6,129 nt of DNA from Bifidobacterium breve (GCA_943332445.1 CALQPL010000073.1:1-6129), one strand, 5' to 3'; shown: positions 1-6,107, counted from the first letter of the stretch. The notes: a model not told the origin generated them from the letters alone. Translations and numbers: made by a program.

Positions 1-573
1 CAGGTCAGGCAATGCCGACGTTGCATCGTCGTGATACGCCTGAACGCGCGCACCGAGATTGAGTGCCTCAACATTGCGCTGCAACCACAAGAACGCATCG
101 TCATCTAATTCCACCGAGTGCAACTGTGCCGTGGAACACTCGTGCGCGATTGCTAGCCCGATGGCACCCGAGCCACTACATAGGTCAACAACAACCGGTG
201 CCTGTCCTGCAGTCACGATGGACTGCACTTCCACCAGGGCTCGCTCAACCAATAATTCCGACTCCGGACGCGGAACAAAGACTCCAGGTCCGACCAGTAA
301 GTCAATCCGCGCAAATCCGGTCGATCCGGTGATGTGCTGCAGCGGCTCTCGATTGGCCCTCCGTTCAACAAGGACCTGTATCTGACTGACCTGGTCGGCG
401 TTGATGCTCACACCCAACGCAAGCCAGGTTCGCACCGCCGACCTCTCCGCACCCAGCGCGTAACTGGCTAAGGCTTCGGCATCGTGACGAGGGGAAGACA
501 CCCCAGCCTGCGTAAGAACGTCAGTGCTGGCACGCAACACCTCATCGAGTGAGGTGGACGACTCAGGACTCAT
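1..573 (-). CDS. prmC: Peptide chain release factor N5-glutamine methyltransferase, N-terminal part (runs off left edge)
   Basis: PrmC (HemK) uses S-adenosylmethionine to methylate the glutamine of the GGQ motif in release factors, which improves peptide release at stop codons. The visible part is 191 codons with no stop before base 1, so roughly the last third of the usual 280-300 residues is missing. Residues about 5-85 form the helical N-terminal domain that grips the release factor, ending in the family-typical REPLQHITG (75-83). VPRPESE (100-106) matches the usual PRPETE motif, and DLCSGSGAIGLAIA (130-143) is the SAM-binding glycine-rich loop, with an acidic strand end at VELDDD (154-159). 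The catalytic NPPY motif should lie just outside the window. The ATG at 573 overlaps the prfA stop as ATGA, which suggests translational coupling to the gene for its own substrate. The identification rests on these motifs and on the position after prfA. Confidence 0.95.
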   Translation of the reverse strand, partial: MSPESSTSLDEVLRASTDVLTQAGVSSPRHDAEALASYALGAERSAVRTWLALGVSINADQVSQIQVLVERRANREPLQHITGSTGFARIDLLVGPGVFVPRPESELLVERALVEVQSIVTAGQAPVVVDLCSGSGAIGLAIAHECSTAQLHSVELDDDAFLWLQRNVEALNLGARVQAYHDDATSALPDL

Positions 574-1637
574 GATCCCGACAGGCGCGCGGCACTATCT
601 GCATCAGTACAGGCCTGGAGAATCGCATCCAAATCTCCATCAAGGACTTGGTCCAAGTTGTAGGCCTTGAAGTTCACTCGGTGATCGCTGATGCGATTTT
701 CCGGGAAGTTATACGTGCGGATTCGCTCGCTTCGGTCCACCGTGCGCACTTGTGACCGACGAGCATTGGATGCTTCTTGATTGGCTGCATCCTGGGCTGC
801 GGTCAAGAGTCGTGCACGCAAAATTCGCATGGCGGACTCACGGTTTTGCAACTGTGATTTTTCATTCTGGCAACTCGCGACGATTCCGGTAGGAACGTGT
901 GTGATGCGCACAGCGGAGTCGGTGGTGTTCACGCTCTGGCCGCCTGGACCTGACGAGCGATACACATCAATGCGCAGGTCGTTCGGGTCAATCGTCACTT
1001 CGACATCTTCGGCTTCGGGCATCACCAACACCCCGGCGGCCGAGGTGTGCAGACGACCTTGGGACTCCGTGACCGGCACGCGCTGGACCCGGTGAACGCC
1101 ACCCTCATACTTCAGGCGAGCCCACGGAGCATCACCCAACTCGGGCGTTCCCTTGGCTTTCACCGCAATCGAGATGTCCTTGTAGCCGCCCAGGTCGGAC
1201 TCGACGGCATCAATTATTTCGGTCTTCCAGCCACGACGCTCGGCATAGCGCAAATACATCCGCACCAGGTCACCGGCAAAGAGGGCCGACTCATCGCCAC
1301 CTTCTCCGGCCTTGACTTCGATGATCACATCACGCCCATCATCAGGGTCGCGTGGAATCAATAACTCGCGCAGTCGAGCTTCGACCTCCTCGCGTTGCGC
1401 AGTGATGGTGACGATCTCTTCACGAAAGCTGGGGTCTTCGGCCAGGAACTCCTGCGCAGCCGCAATGTCTTCGCCTAACTGCTTCCACTCTTTGAAGGCA
1501 CGAACAGTGGGAGTGATTTCGGCATAGCGACGGTTCAGGGTTCGGGCTCGACCTTGGTCTGAATGCACGGACGGATCGGCGATGGCGATTTCCAATTCAG
1601 CGTGCTCTGTTACCAGCTGTTCCACGTGCTCAAACAC
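570..1637 (-). CDS. prfA: Peptide chain release factor 1 (RF1)
   Basis: RF1 recognises UAA and UAG in the ribosomal A site and triggers hydrolysis of peptidyl-tRNA. From the chosen start the protein has 355 residues, normal for the family. The codon-recognition tripeptide is PVT at 188-190 (PAT at the same positions in E. coli RF1), inside HRVQRVPVTESQGRLHTSA. The catalytic loop SSGPGGQSVN puts GGQ at 232-234, and its glutamine is the PrmC target. The frame stays open upstream to an ATG at 1676 (368 residues). I prefer the GTG at 1637 because GGGAGG lies 8 nt upstream (1646-1651), because the protein then begins MFEHVEQL like other RF1 proteins, and because the motif numbering then matches E. 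coli almost exactly. It follows rpmE after 93 nt containing a terminator-like hairpin, and its TGA overlaps the prmC ATG, so prfA and prmC are probably co-translated. Confidence 0.97.
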   Translation of the reverse strand: MFEHVEQLVTEHAELEIAIADPSVHSDQGRARTLNRRYAEITPTVRAFKEWKQLGEDIAAAQEFLAEDPSFREEIVTITAQREEVEARLRELLIPRDPDDGRDVIIEVKAGEGGDESALFAGDLVRMYLRYAERRGWKTEIIDAVESDLGGYKDISIAVKAKGTPELGDAPWARLKYEGGVHRVQRVPVTESQGRLHTSAAGVLVMPEAEDVEVTIDPNDLRIDVYRSSGPGGQSVNTTDSAVRITHVPTGIVASCQNEKSQLQNRESAMRILRARLLTAAQDAANQEASNARRSQVRTVDRSERIRTYNFPENRISDHRVNFKAYNLDQVLDGDLDAILQACTDADSAARLSGS

Positions 1638-1645
1638 TGCGCTCA

Positions 1646-1651
1646 CCTCCC
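1646..1651 (-). promoter_or_regulatory. Ribosome binding site deciding the prfA start
   Basis: The minus strand reads GGGAGG here, 8 nt before the GTG at 1637. The more upstream in-frame ATG codons at 1676 and 1661 lie within or just after the preceding hairpin's T-rich tail and have no comparable purine-rich site. This supports the GTG start. Confidence 0.75.
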
Positions 1652-1671
1652 GATCCTTCATCAACGTGCCG

Positions 1672-1722
1672 GACAAGACAACAGCGCCGGACGCACCGTG
1701 AAGTCACGGGCATCCGGCGCTG
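1672..1722 (-). terminator. Terminator or attenuator hairpin between rpmE and prfA
   Basis: Perfect 10-nt arms (1682-1691 and 1713-1722; CAGCGCCGGA and TCCGGCGCTG on the minus strand) enclose a second stem, CCGTG-ACTT-CACGG. With a G-U pair and one bulged U the two join into about 18 base pairs around a four-base loop. On the minus strand the stem is followed by TTGTCTTGTC, a T-rich but interrupted tract. On the plus strand it is followed by an A-rich stretch, so the terminator would act on transcripts reading leftward. It begins 8 nt after the rpmE stop. Because prfA starts only 44 nt further on and no separate promoter is obvious, I infer partial rather than complete termination, which would leave prfA-prmC less expressed than rpmE. 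It could instead act as an mRNA processing or stability element. Confidence 0.65.
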
Positions 1723-1730
1723 CAAGAAAT

Positions 1731-1946
1731 CTACTCGCTGGGGGCTTTGCCGAATCGCTTTTCGAAGCGGGCAACGCGACCACCGGTGTCGAGAATCTTC
1801 TGCTTGCCGGTGTAGAAGGGGTGGCACTGGCTGCAGACGTCAGCGTGAATCACGCCGTTGGCAGCGGTGCTACGAGTCTGGAAAGACGATCCGCACGTAC
1901 AGGTGACCGTGGTCTCTGCGTACGCGGGGTGAATGTCGTTCTTCAT
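1731..1946 (-). CDS. rpmE: 50S ribosomal protein bL31, zinc-binding (C+) form
   Basis: bL31 is a small protein of the large ribosomal subunit that bridges to the small subunit near the central protuberance. The 71-residue product has the family's usual length and opening (MKNDIHPAY). It keeps all four zinc-ligand cysteines: C16 and C18 (CTCG), and C38 and C41 in the CSQCHPFYTGKQ signature. The conserved GGRVARFEKRF follows near the C-terminus. It is therefore the C+ type, which in other bacteria is replaced by a cysteine-free paralogue under zinc starvation; no such paralogue is in this window. The ATG start is supported by GAGGAG nine nt upstream. The gene lies between rho and prfA, its standard actinobacterial position. 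The folded RNA just before its ribosome binding site suggests its own control. Confidence 0.98.
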   Translation of the reverse strand: MKNDIHPAYAETTVTCTCGSSFQTRSTAANGVIHADVCSQCHPFYTGKQKILDTGGRVARFEKRFGKAPSE

Positions 1947-1955
1947 GGTGACTAT

Positions 1956-1961
1956 CTCCTC
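1956..1961 (-). promoter_or_regulatory. Ribosome binding site of rpmE
   Basis: The minus strand reads GAGGAG, 9 nt before the rpmE ATG. It is a strong Shine-Dalgarno match. The base of the predicted leader hairpin (1967) is only 5 nt upstream, so ribosome loading and leader folding could interfere with each other. Confidence 0.8.
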
Positions 1962-1966
1962 ATCAA

Positions 1967-2010
1967 GGTTCCGGGTCGATCACACAGGTCGCATGTCGTG
2001 AACCGGAACC
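1967..2010 (-). promoter_or_regulatory. Two-tier hairpin in the rpmE 5' leader, candidate ribosomal-protein leader RNA
   Basis: On the minus strand, perfect 8-nt arms GGTTCCGG (2003-2010) and CCGGAACC (1967-1974) enclose an inner stem. That stem is TCAC-G-ACA on the 5' side and TGT-GTGA on the 3' side, with one bulged G and a seven-base loop TGCGACC. An asymmetric internal loop (1 nt against 5 nt) separates the two tiers. This organised fold sits immediately before the rpmE ribosome binding site. Structured leaders that bind the encoded protein are known for several ribosomal-protein genes, rpmE among them, and L31 leader motifs specific to Actinobacteria have been described. I recognise the architecture and location but cannot confirm a match to the published consensus. 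It may instead simply protect or insulate the mRNA. Confidence 0.5.
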
Positions 2011-2022
2011 ACACCTATTGTG

Positions 2023-2042
2023 CCAGCCAAGGTTTTGGCTGG
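2023..2042 (-). terminator. Hairpin after rho, possible weak terminator or part of the rpmE leader
   Basis: Perfect 8-nt arms CCAGCCAA and TTGGCTGG surround an AACC loop, starting 18 nt after the rho stop. The minus strand continues CACAATAGG, so the T-run of a canonical intrinsic terminator is absent. In actinobacteria hairpins without a T-run are common after genes, and their termination strength is uncertain. It could also be the first stem of the rpmE leader or an end-protecting structure for rho mRNA. Confidence 0.4.
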
Positions 2043-2060
2043 TGTGTGCGGGCTTGACCC

Positions 2061-3818
2061 CTAGTCTTCGTCAGTCTGACCAGGCGCACCTGGTGTGGTC
2101 TTTTGGACCTGCATGAGGAATTCGTAGTTGGTCTTGGCTTCGCGCAGACGACTGAGCAACAACTCAATGGCTTGCTGTTGATCCAGCGAGTGCAGCACGC
2201 GACGCAGCTTCCACGTGACCTTGAGCTCATCAGGGGCGAGCAGAATTTCTTCTTTACGCGTTCCGGATGAATCAACATCAACGGCAGGGAAGATGCGCTT
2301 GTCAGCCAGACGGCGATCCAACTTCAGTTCCATGTTTCCGGTGCCCTTGAACTCTTCGAAGATGACTTCGTCCATGCGCGAGCCAGTTTCGACCAAGGCC
2401 GTAGCCAGGATGGTCAACGATCCGCCATTTTCGATATTGCGAGCAGCACCGAAGAACTTCTTGGGCGGATACAAGGCAGCCGAGTCCACACCACCGGACA
2501 AGATTCGTCCACTAGCAGGAGCGGCCAAGTTATAGGCACGGCCCAAGCGCGTCATCGAGTCAAGCAAGACGACCACGTCATGTCCGAGTTCAACCAAGCG
2601 CTTGGCGCGCTCAATCGCCAACTCAGCAACGATGGTGTGGTCTTCGGCCGGACGGTCGAAGGTTGAAGCAATGACTTCGCCCTTCACAGAACGCTGCATG
2701 TCGGTGACTTCTTCTGGACGCTCATCGACCAGAACGACCATCAAGTGGCACTCGGGGTTGTTGGTCGAAATGGCGTTGGCGATGGCCTGCAAGACCATGG
2801 TCTTTCCCGCCTTGGGGGGCGAAACGATCAGACCACGCTGTCCCTTACCAATGGGCGCAACCAAGTCGATGACACGAGCGGTCATGTTGGTGGGGTCACC
2901 CTCAAGGCGCAAACGCTCCTGTGGGTAAAGCGGAGTGAGCTTGCTGAACTCAATGCGGTTCTTGGCCTTCTCGGGTTCAACACCGTTGACGGTGTCAATG
3001 CGAGCAATAGCGTTGAACTTGTCGCGACGCTCGCCCTCGACAGCCTGACGGACAACACCGGTAATGGCATCGCCCTTACGCAGTCCGAAGCGACGAACCA
3101 TCGAGAGGCTGACGTAAATGTCGTTGGGACCTGGCAAGTAGCCCGACGTGCGCACAAAGGCGTAGTTATCGAGAACGTCCAAGATGCCCGCTACTGGCAA
3201 CAAGACATCGTCTTCAGAAATCTCTGGTTCGGAATCCCCAAATTCGCGGCGCGGGCCACGTGGATTGCGATTGTCCCTGAAACGGTCGCGTCCACGGCGG
3301 CGTTGACGTTGACCACGGTCATCGTCATCGCGCGGGCCATTGGAGCGATTGAACTGGCCCTGGCCGCCACCTTGGCGGTCGCCGCCCTGACGATCATTGC
3401 CGGAGCGATCGTTGTTTGGACGATCATTGTTTGGACGATCGTTATTTGACCGATCGCGGTTGTCGCGACGGTTGTCCCGGTTCTCACGGTTATCGCGGTT
3501 CTCACGGTTGTCCCGGTTCTCGCGAGCTGGACGCTCGTTGGAACGGGCCGGAGCGGACTCCGCAGATTCCTCTGCTGATGCTTCCTTCTTGGCGGGCTTT
3601 GATTCGGCATCGCCGGCTGCACGCGTGCTGGTGCGTCGGGTACGACCGGTTCCGGCGGAGGAAGACTTCGCGTTCTTACGCTGTTGCGCATCAATTGCGG
3701 CGACGAGATCGCCCTTGCGCATGCCTGATGCTCCAGAAATCCCGAGTTTGCCAGCGAGCGTCTTGAGCTCGGGCAGCAACATCGTGGAGAGCCCATCGGC
3801 TTTTGTTGTGTTGGCCAC
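2061..3818 (-). CDS. rho: Transcription termination factor Rho with long Asn/Arg/Asp-rich linker
   Basis: Rho is a ring-shaped hexameric RNA helicase that binds unstructured C-rich RNA and uses ATP to terminate transcription. From the chosen start it has 585 residues (E. coli 419). In order: a SAP-like N-terminal domain (about 10-45); a low-complexity linker (about 45-200) holding ENRDNR and xNNDR repeats; the cold-shock-type RNA-binding domain (about 205-260, with GILDVLDNYAFVR); and the RecA-like ATPase. The ATPase has the P-loop PPKAGKT at 334-340, Walker B VVVLLD at 415-420, and the conserved SGGVDSAALYPPKKFFGAARN and EEFKGTGNMEL segments. All catalytic regions look intact. The start is uncertain: GTG at 3818 has AAAGGG six nt upstream, whereas the in-frame TTG at 3833 (590 residues) lacks a ribosome site. 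The length excess over E. coli lies mainly in the linker, as in other actinobacteria. A 274-nt leader precedes it, so it is probably transcribed separately from thrB, perhaps with self-regulation. Confidence 0.97.
   Translation of the reverse strand: MANTTKADGLSTMLLPELKTLAGKLGISGASGMRKGDLVAAIDAQQRKNAKSSSAGTGRTRRTSTRAAGDAESKPAKKEASAEESAESAPARSNERPARENRDNRENRDNRENRDNRRDNRDRSNNDRPNNDRPNNDRSGNDRQGGDRQGGGQGQFNRSNGPRDDDDRGQRQRRRGRDRFRDNRNPRGPRREFGDSEPEISEDDVLLPVAGILDVLDNYAFVRTSGYLPGPNDIYVSLSMVRRFGLRKGDAITGVVRQAVEGERRDKFNAIARIDTVNGVEPEKAKNRIEFSKLTPLYPQERLRLEGDPTNMTARVIDLVAPIGKGQRGLIVSPPKAGKTMVLQAIANAISTNNPECHLMVVLVDERPEEVTDMQRSVKGEVIASTFDRPAEDHTIVAELAIERAKRLVELGHDVVVLLDSMTRLGRAYNLAAPASGRILSGGVDSAALYPPKKFFGAARNIENGGSLTILATALVETGSRMDEVIFEEFKGTGNMELKLDRRLADKRIFPAVDVDSSGTRKEEILLAPDELKVTWKLRRVLHSLDQQQAIELLLSRLREAKTNYEFLMQVQKTTPGAPGQTDED
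3375..3449 (-). repeat. In-frame 15-bp tandem repeats encoding xNNDR pentapeptides in the Rho linker
   Basis: Five consecutive pentapeptides follow the pattern SNNDR, PNNDR, PNNDR, SGNDR, QGGDR. At DNA level the best copies are 15-bp units at 3407-3421, 3422-3436 and 3437-3451, of which the first two differ at one base. The units decay toward 3375. This is minisatellite-like expansion inside a coding region, in frame and therefore tolerated by the protein. Confidence 0.8.
3468..3521 (-). repeat. In-frame 18-bp tandem repeats encoding ENRDNR hexapeptides in the Rho linker
   Basis: Three consecutive copies of ENRDNR are encoded here, followed by the degenerate RDNRDR. The underlying 18-bp units are nearly identical (on the plus strand, variations of CGGTTCTC-ACGGTT-TCC or TCG), and each consists of two related 9-bp halves. 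The high similarity suggests recent duplication or slippage. The copies alternate acidic, polar and basic residues and extend the disordered linker. Confidence 0.8.
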
Positions 3819-4092
3819 AGATGACCCTTTCAAGGAATTGTCTTGCGTACGACTGGCCTTCAGATGTGTCCTGTGAGGCGCTCACCGTGCGAAAAACAAG
3901 TGAGTGGAAGCCACGCAACTAAATCAGTCAGGTGGCGGATTATCCGTTCGCACTCAGCGCTTAACGAATAAGGCTTTTTGGCGATGAGTGGGGTCTTTGA
4001 GAAATCTCAGTTGACCGGTTCAGATATCTAGACCCTAACACCCGTCCGAGCCTCCAGGGGGCAGGGTGGGGAAATTGCCCGAATTCGTCGAT
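3819..4092 (-). other. thrB-rho intergenic region, probable rho promoter and leader
   Basis: This 274-nt gap holds no convincing gene on either strand. Read on the minus strand it contains several small inverted repeats. GGGTCT and AGACCC (4030-4035 and 3991-3996) surround TGAGA-TT-TCTCA (3998-4009). CGGAT-A-ATCCG lies at 3936-3946 and GTGAG-CGC-CTCAC at 3873-3885. A stretch rich in C and T lies at roughly 3886-3912. No clear intrinsic terminator for thrB is visible; GGGCA and TGCCC near 4060-4081 could form only a weak 5-bp stem. In E. coli rho is controlled by Rho-dependent attenuation in its leader. A similar role here is possible, but is inference from gap length and composition only. Confidence 0.5.
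4032..4040 (-). promoter_or_regulatory. Possible extended -10 promoter element for rho
   Basis: The minus strand reads TGTTAGGGT, a TGn extension directly followed by TAGGGT, which resembles actinobacterial -10 hexamers (TANNNT). No good -35 hexamer is present 16-18 nt upstream, where the sequence is C-rich. If it is used, transcription would start near 4025 and give a leader of about 200 nt before the rho start. Such a match can arise by chance. Confidence 0.3.
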
Positions 4093-5004
4093 CTAGCCGG
4101 CTACTACCTGTGCCCCGCTGGGGCTCGTTGCTATCGGCAAAGCCCGAAAATCCGGGAAGAGCTCGCCAATCTCGATGGCCTTGGCTCGCTGCTGCGTCGT
4201 GGTCGTCAAGACCAGAACGCTGGGACCGGCACCCGAAATCGTCGCTGGAATTCCAGCTAAACGCAGCGCATCCATCAGATCCAACGATTGCGGCATGGCC
4301 GAACGCCGTTGTTCTTGATGCAGGTAGTCAACAGTGGCATCAAAGAGATTGGACGGATCATGCGTGAGGGCATCAACAAGCAACGCGGCCCGTGCCGAGT
4401 TGGCGGCTGCATCATGGTGCGCGATGGACTCGGGCAAAATCGCTCGTGCCTGCTCGGTCTTTACGCCCAAGGCTGACACGAACACCAGCGCATTAATTGA
4501 CGCATGAACTTGGCGATGAACTGTTTGAACGGGATTGCCCCACGCGAGCACCAATCCACCCAAAACGCAAGGGGCGACGTTGTCAGGGTGACCTTCCTGA
4601 TCCACTACGAATTGCAAGAGCTGTTGATCGGTCATGCGTTCATCCCCGTCAACGACCATCGCCCGCGCCAGCATCGCGCCGGCCACGATTGCGGCGGACG
4701 ACGAGCCCAAGCCACGTGCCTGCGGGATGCGGTTGACGCAATGCAATCCAACGATGGGGGGTTGTACATCCATGGCCGCAAAGGTGCGCTTCATCGAAGC
4801 GATGATCAGGTGTGAATCGTCGCGCGGGAGGTCTGTGGCTCCCTCGCCTTCGATGGACACAACGGTTCCACCCGAAATTACTTCAGCGGTGACGTCATCA
4901 AAGAGGTCTAAGGCCAAGCCCATACAGTCGAAACCTGGACCGAGATTGGCCGACGTCGCGGGAACGCGCACGGTGACGGGTTGTTCCCAAAAGGTTGCGC
5001 TCAT
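4093..5004 (-). CDS. thrB: Homoserine kinase
   Basis: ThrB transfers phosphate from ATP to L-homoserine, giving O-phosphohomoserine, the substrate of ThrC. It is a cytoplasmic enzyme of the GHMP kinase family. The product has 303 residues, the usual length. The N-terminal substrate-side motif VRVPATSANLGPGFDCMGLA covers about 12-31. The ATP-binding GHMP signature is PQARGLGSSSAA (about 94-105), the kinase-typical GHPDN lies at 138-142, and the C-terminal glycine motif SGAGPS at 257-262. The frame is open upstream to a GTG at 5043 inside thrC. The ATG at 5004 is preferred because it lies 4 nt after the thrC stop and gives the normal N-terminus MSATFWEQPVTVRVPAT. No strong ribosome binding site precedes it, so it probably depends on ribosomes finishing thrC. 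Confidence 0.97.
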   Translation of the reverse strand: MSATFWEQPVTVRVPATSANLGPGFDCMGLALDLFDDVTAEVISGGTVVSIEGEGATDLPRDDSHLIIASMKRTFAAMDVQPPIVGLHCVNRIPQARGLGSSSAAIVAGAMLARAMVVDGDERMTDQQLLQFVVDQEGHPDNVAPCVLGGLVLAWGNPVQTVHRQVHASINALVFVSALGVKTEQARAILPESIAHHDAAANSARAALLVDALTHDPSNLFDATVDYLHQEQRRSAMPQSLDLMDALRLAGIPATISGAGPSVLVLTTTTQQRAKAIEIGELFPDFRALPIATSPSGAQVVAG

Positions 5005-5008
5005 TGAA

Positions 5009-6097
5009 CTAGTCAACAAGTCCAAGTTGCACAGCTGCGGCACGCGCGTCGATGGGAACAGTGATCGGTGCCGGTGCGCCAGCGATGGCCCACTCTGGAT
5101 CCTTCAAACCGTTGCCCGTAACGGTGCACACGATGGTTTGTCCGCTGTCAACCAAGCCTGCGTCGAGCGACTGCAGTAATCCCGCAACACTGGCTGCTGA
5201 TGCCGGCTCGACGAAAACGCCTTCTTCGGCGGCCAAGAGTCGGTAGGCCTTGAGAATCTGACGGTCAGTGACTGCGTGAATCAAGCCACCAGAATCATCG
5301 CGAGCCTCTTCGGCTTGCTTCCACGAGGCTGGGTTACCGATGCGAATCGCAGTGGCAATGGTGGATGGCTTGGCTACAGGAGCGCCATCAACGATCGGTG
5401 CGGATCCGGCAGCCTGAAAACCCCACATACGTGGATTGTGAGTTGCGAGTCCATCCGCGGCGTACTCGCGGTAACCCTTCCAATACGCCGTGATGTTGCC
5501 AGCGTTACCTACCGGAAGGACGTGGATGTCCGGAGCATCACCCAACATGTCCACGATCTCAAAGGATGCGGTCTTTTGACCCTCAATGCGGTCTGGGTTC
5601 ACACTGTTGACCAAAGCAACGGGATAGTTTTCTGACAGGTCACGCGCCAGTGTCAGACAGTCATCAAAGTTGCCCTCAACCTGAAGCAGGCGGGCACCAT
5701 GAGCCAAAGCTTGCGACATCTTGCCCAGTGCAATTTTTCCCTGCGGAACCAACACGGCACAGACCATTCCGGCACGAACTGCATAAGCAGCAGCACTGGC
5801 ACTGGTGTTTCCCGTTGAGGCACAAATAACTGCCTTGGCGCCTTCTTCGGCGGCCTTGCTGATTGCCATCGTCATGCCGCGGTCTTTAAACGAACCCGTG
5901 GGGTTTGCGCCTTCGACCTTGAGCCACACTTCACAACCCGTGCGCGCTGACAACACATTGGCGCGAACCAAAGGGGTTCCACCTTCGCGCAAGCTAACGA
6001 TCGGGGTTTTGTCCGTCACCGGCATTCGGTCGCGGTATTCCTCAATAATTCCGCGCCACTGCGGGTGGGCTTTGGTGTGAATAGACGTTGTGGTCAT
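5009..6097 (-). CDS. thrC: Threonine synthase
   Basis: ThrC converts O-phospho-L-homoserine and water to L-threonine and phosphate using pyridoxal phosphate, the last step of the pathway. The 362-residue protein belongs to the shorter threonine synthase class found in actinobacteria rather than the E. coli-type enzyme of about 430 residues. TGSFKDRGM (67-75) contains the cofactor lysine K71. ASTGNTSAS (93-101) follows, then the phosphate-binding loop PVGNAGN (195-201), then EPASAAS (297-303) and VTGNGLKD (326-333) near the C-terminus. All expected active-site segments are intact. The ATG at 6097 has only a weak AGG 9 nt upstream, which overlaps the stop of the preceding gene, fitting tight operon packing. 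thrB follows after 4 nt. A related fold-type II enzyme such as threonine dehydratase is less likely given the neighbouring thrB and the sequence motifs. Confidence 0.97.
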   Translation of the reverse strand: MTTTSIHTKAHPQWRGIIEEYRDRMPVTDKTPIVSLREGGTPLVRANVLSARTGCEVWLKVEGANPTGSFKDRGMTMAISKAAEEGAKAVICASTGNTSASAAAYAVRAGMVCAVLVPQGKIALGKMSQALAHGARLLQVEGNFDDCLTLARDLSENYPVALVNSVNPDRIEGQKTASFEIVDMLGDAPDIHVLPVGNAGNITAYWKGYREYAADGLATHNPRMWGFQAAGSAPIVDGAPVAKPSTIATAIRIGNPASWKQAEEARDDSGGLIHAVTDRQILKAYRLLAAEEGVFVEPASAASVAGLLQSLDAGLVDSGQTIVCTVTGNGLKDPEWAIAGAPAPITVPIDARAAAVQLGLVD

Positions 6098-6107
6098 GGG
6101 TGAGAGC

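Noticed and set aside
59..385. Plus-strand frames of about 90-110 codons in the first 400 bases.
   Set aside because: They are antisense to prmC, whose continuous frame and SAM-binding motifs explain the stretch.
1563..2057. A 164-codon plus-strand frame opposite the start of prfA, rpmE and the rho-rpmE gap.
   Set aside because: It runs antisense through rpmE and two hairpins, has no supporting ribosome site, and has no recognisable product.
2745..3449. A 234-codon plus-strand open frame opposite rho.
   Set aside because: It is wholly antisense to the Rho ATPase and RNA-binding domains, has a low-complexity translation from the rho repeats, and resembles no family. High-GC antisense frames of this kind are common shadows.
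3375..3521. Short tandem units that could suggest a CRISPR-like array.
   Set aside because: The units are 15 and 18 bp, contiguous without spacers, in frame, and encode the Rho linker.
3191..3796. A 201-codon minus-strand open frame within rho in another reading frame.
   Set aside because: It is an alternative frame of the repetitive linker. Repeats with a period divisible by three keep several frames open, and its translation is compositionally biased with no recognisable domain.
3397..3876. A 159-codon plus-strand frame with RSLF and SRFSRL repeats.
   Set aside because: The repeats are the reverse complement of the ENRDNR and NNDR coding units of rho; it shows no independent coding evidence.
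3691..3918. A 75-codon minus-strand frame covering the rho start, considered as a leader peptide.
   Set aside because: It starts with TTG without a ribosome binding site and overlaps the rho N-terminal coding region by more than 100 bases. It lacks features of an attenuator peptide.
4634..5179. A 181-codon plus-strand frame spanning the thrB-thrC junction.
   Set aside because: It is antisense to two clearly intact conserved enzymes and its product matches nothing recognisable.
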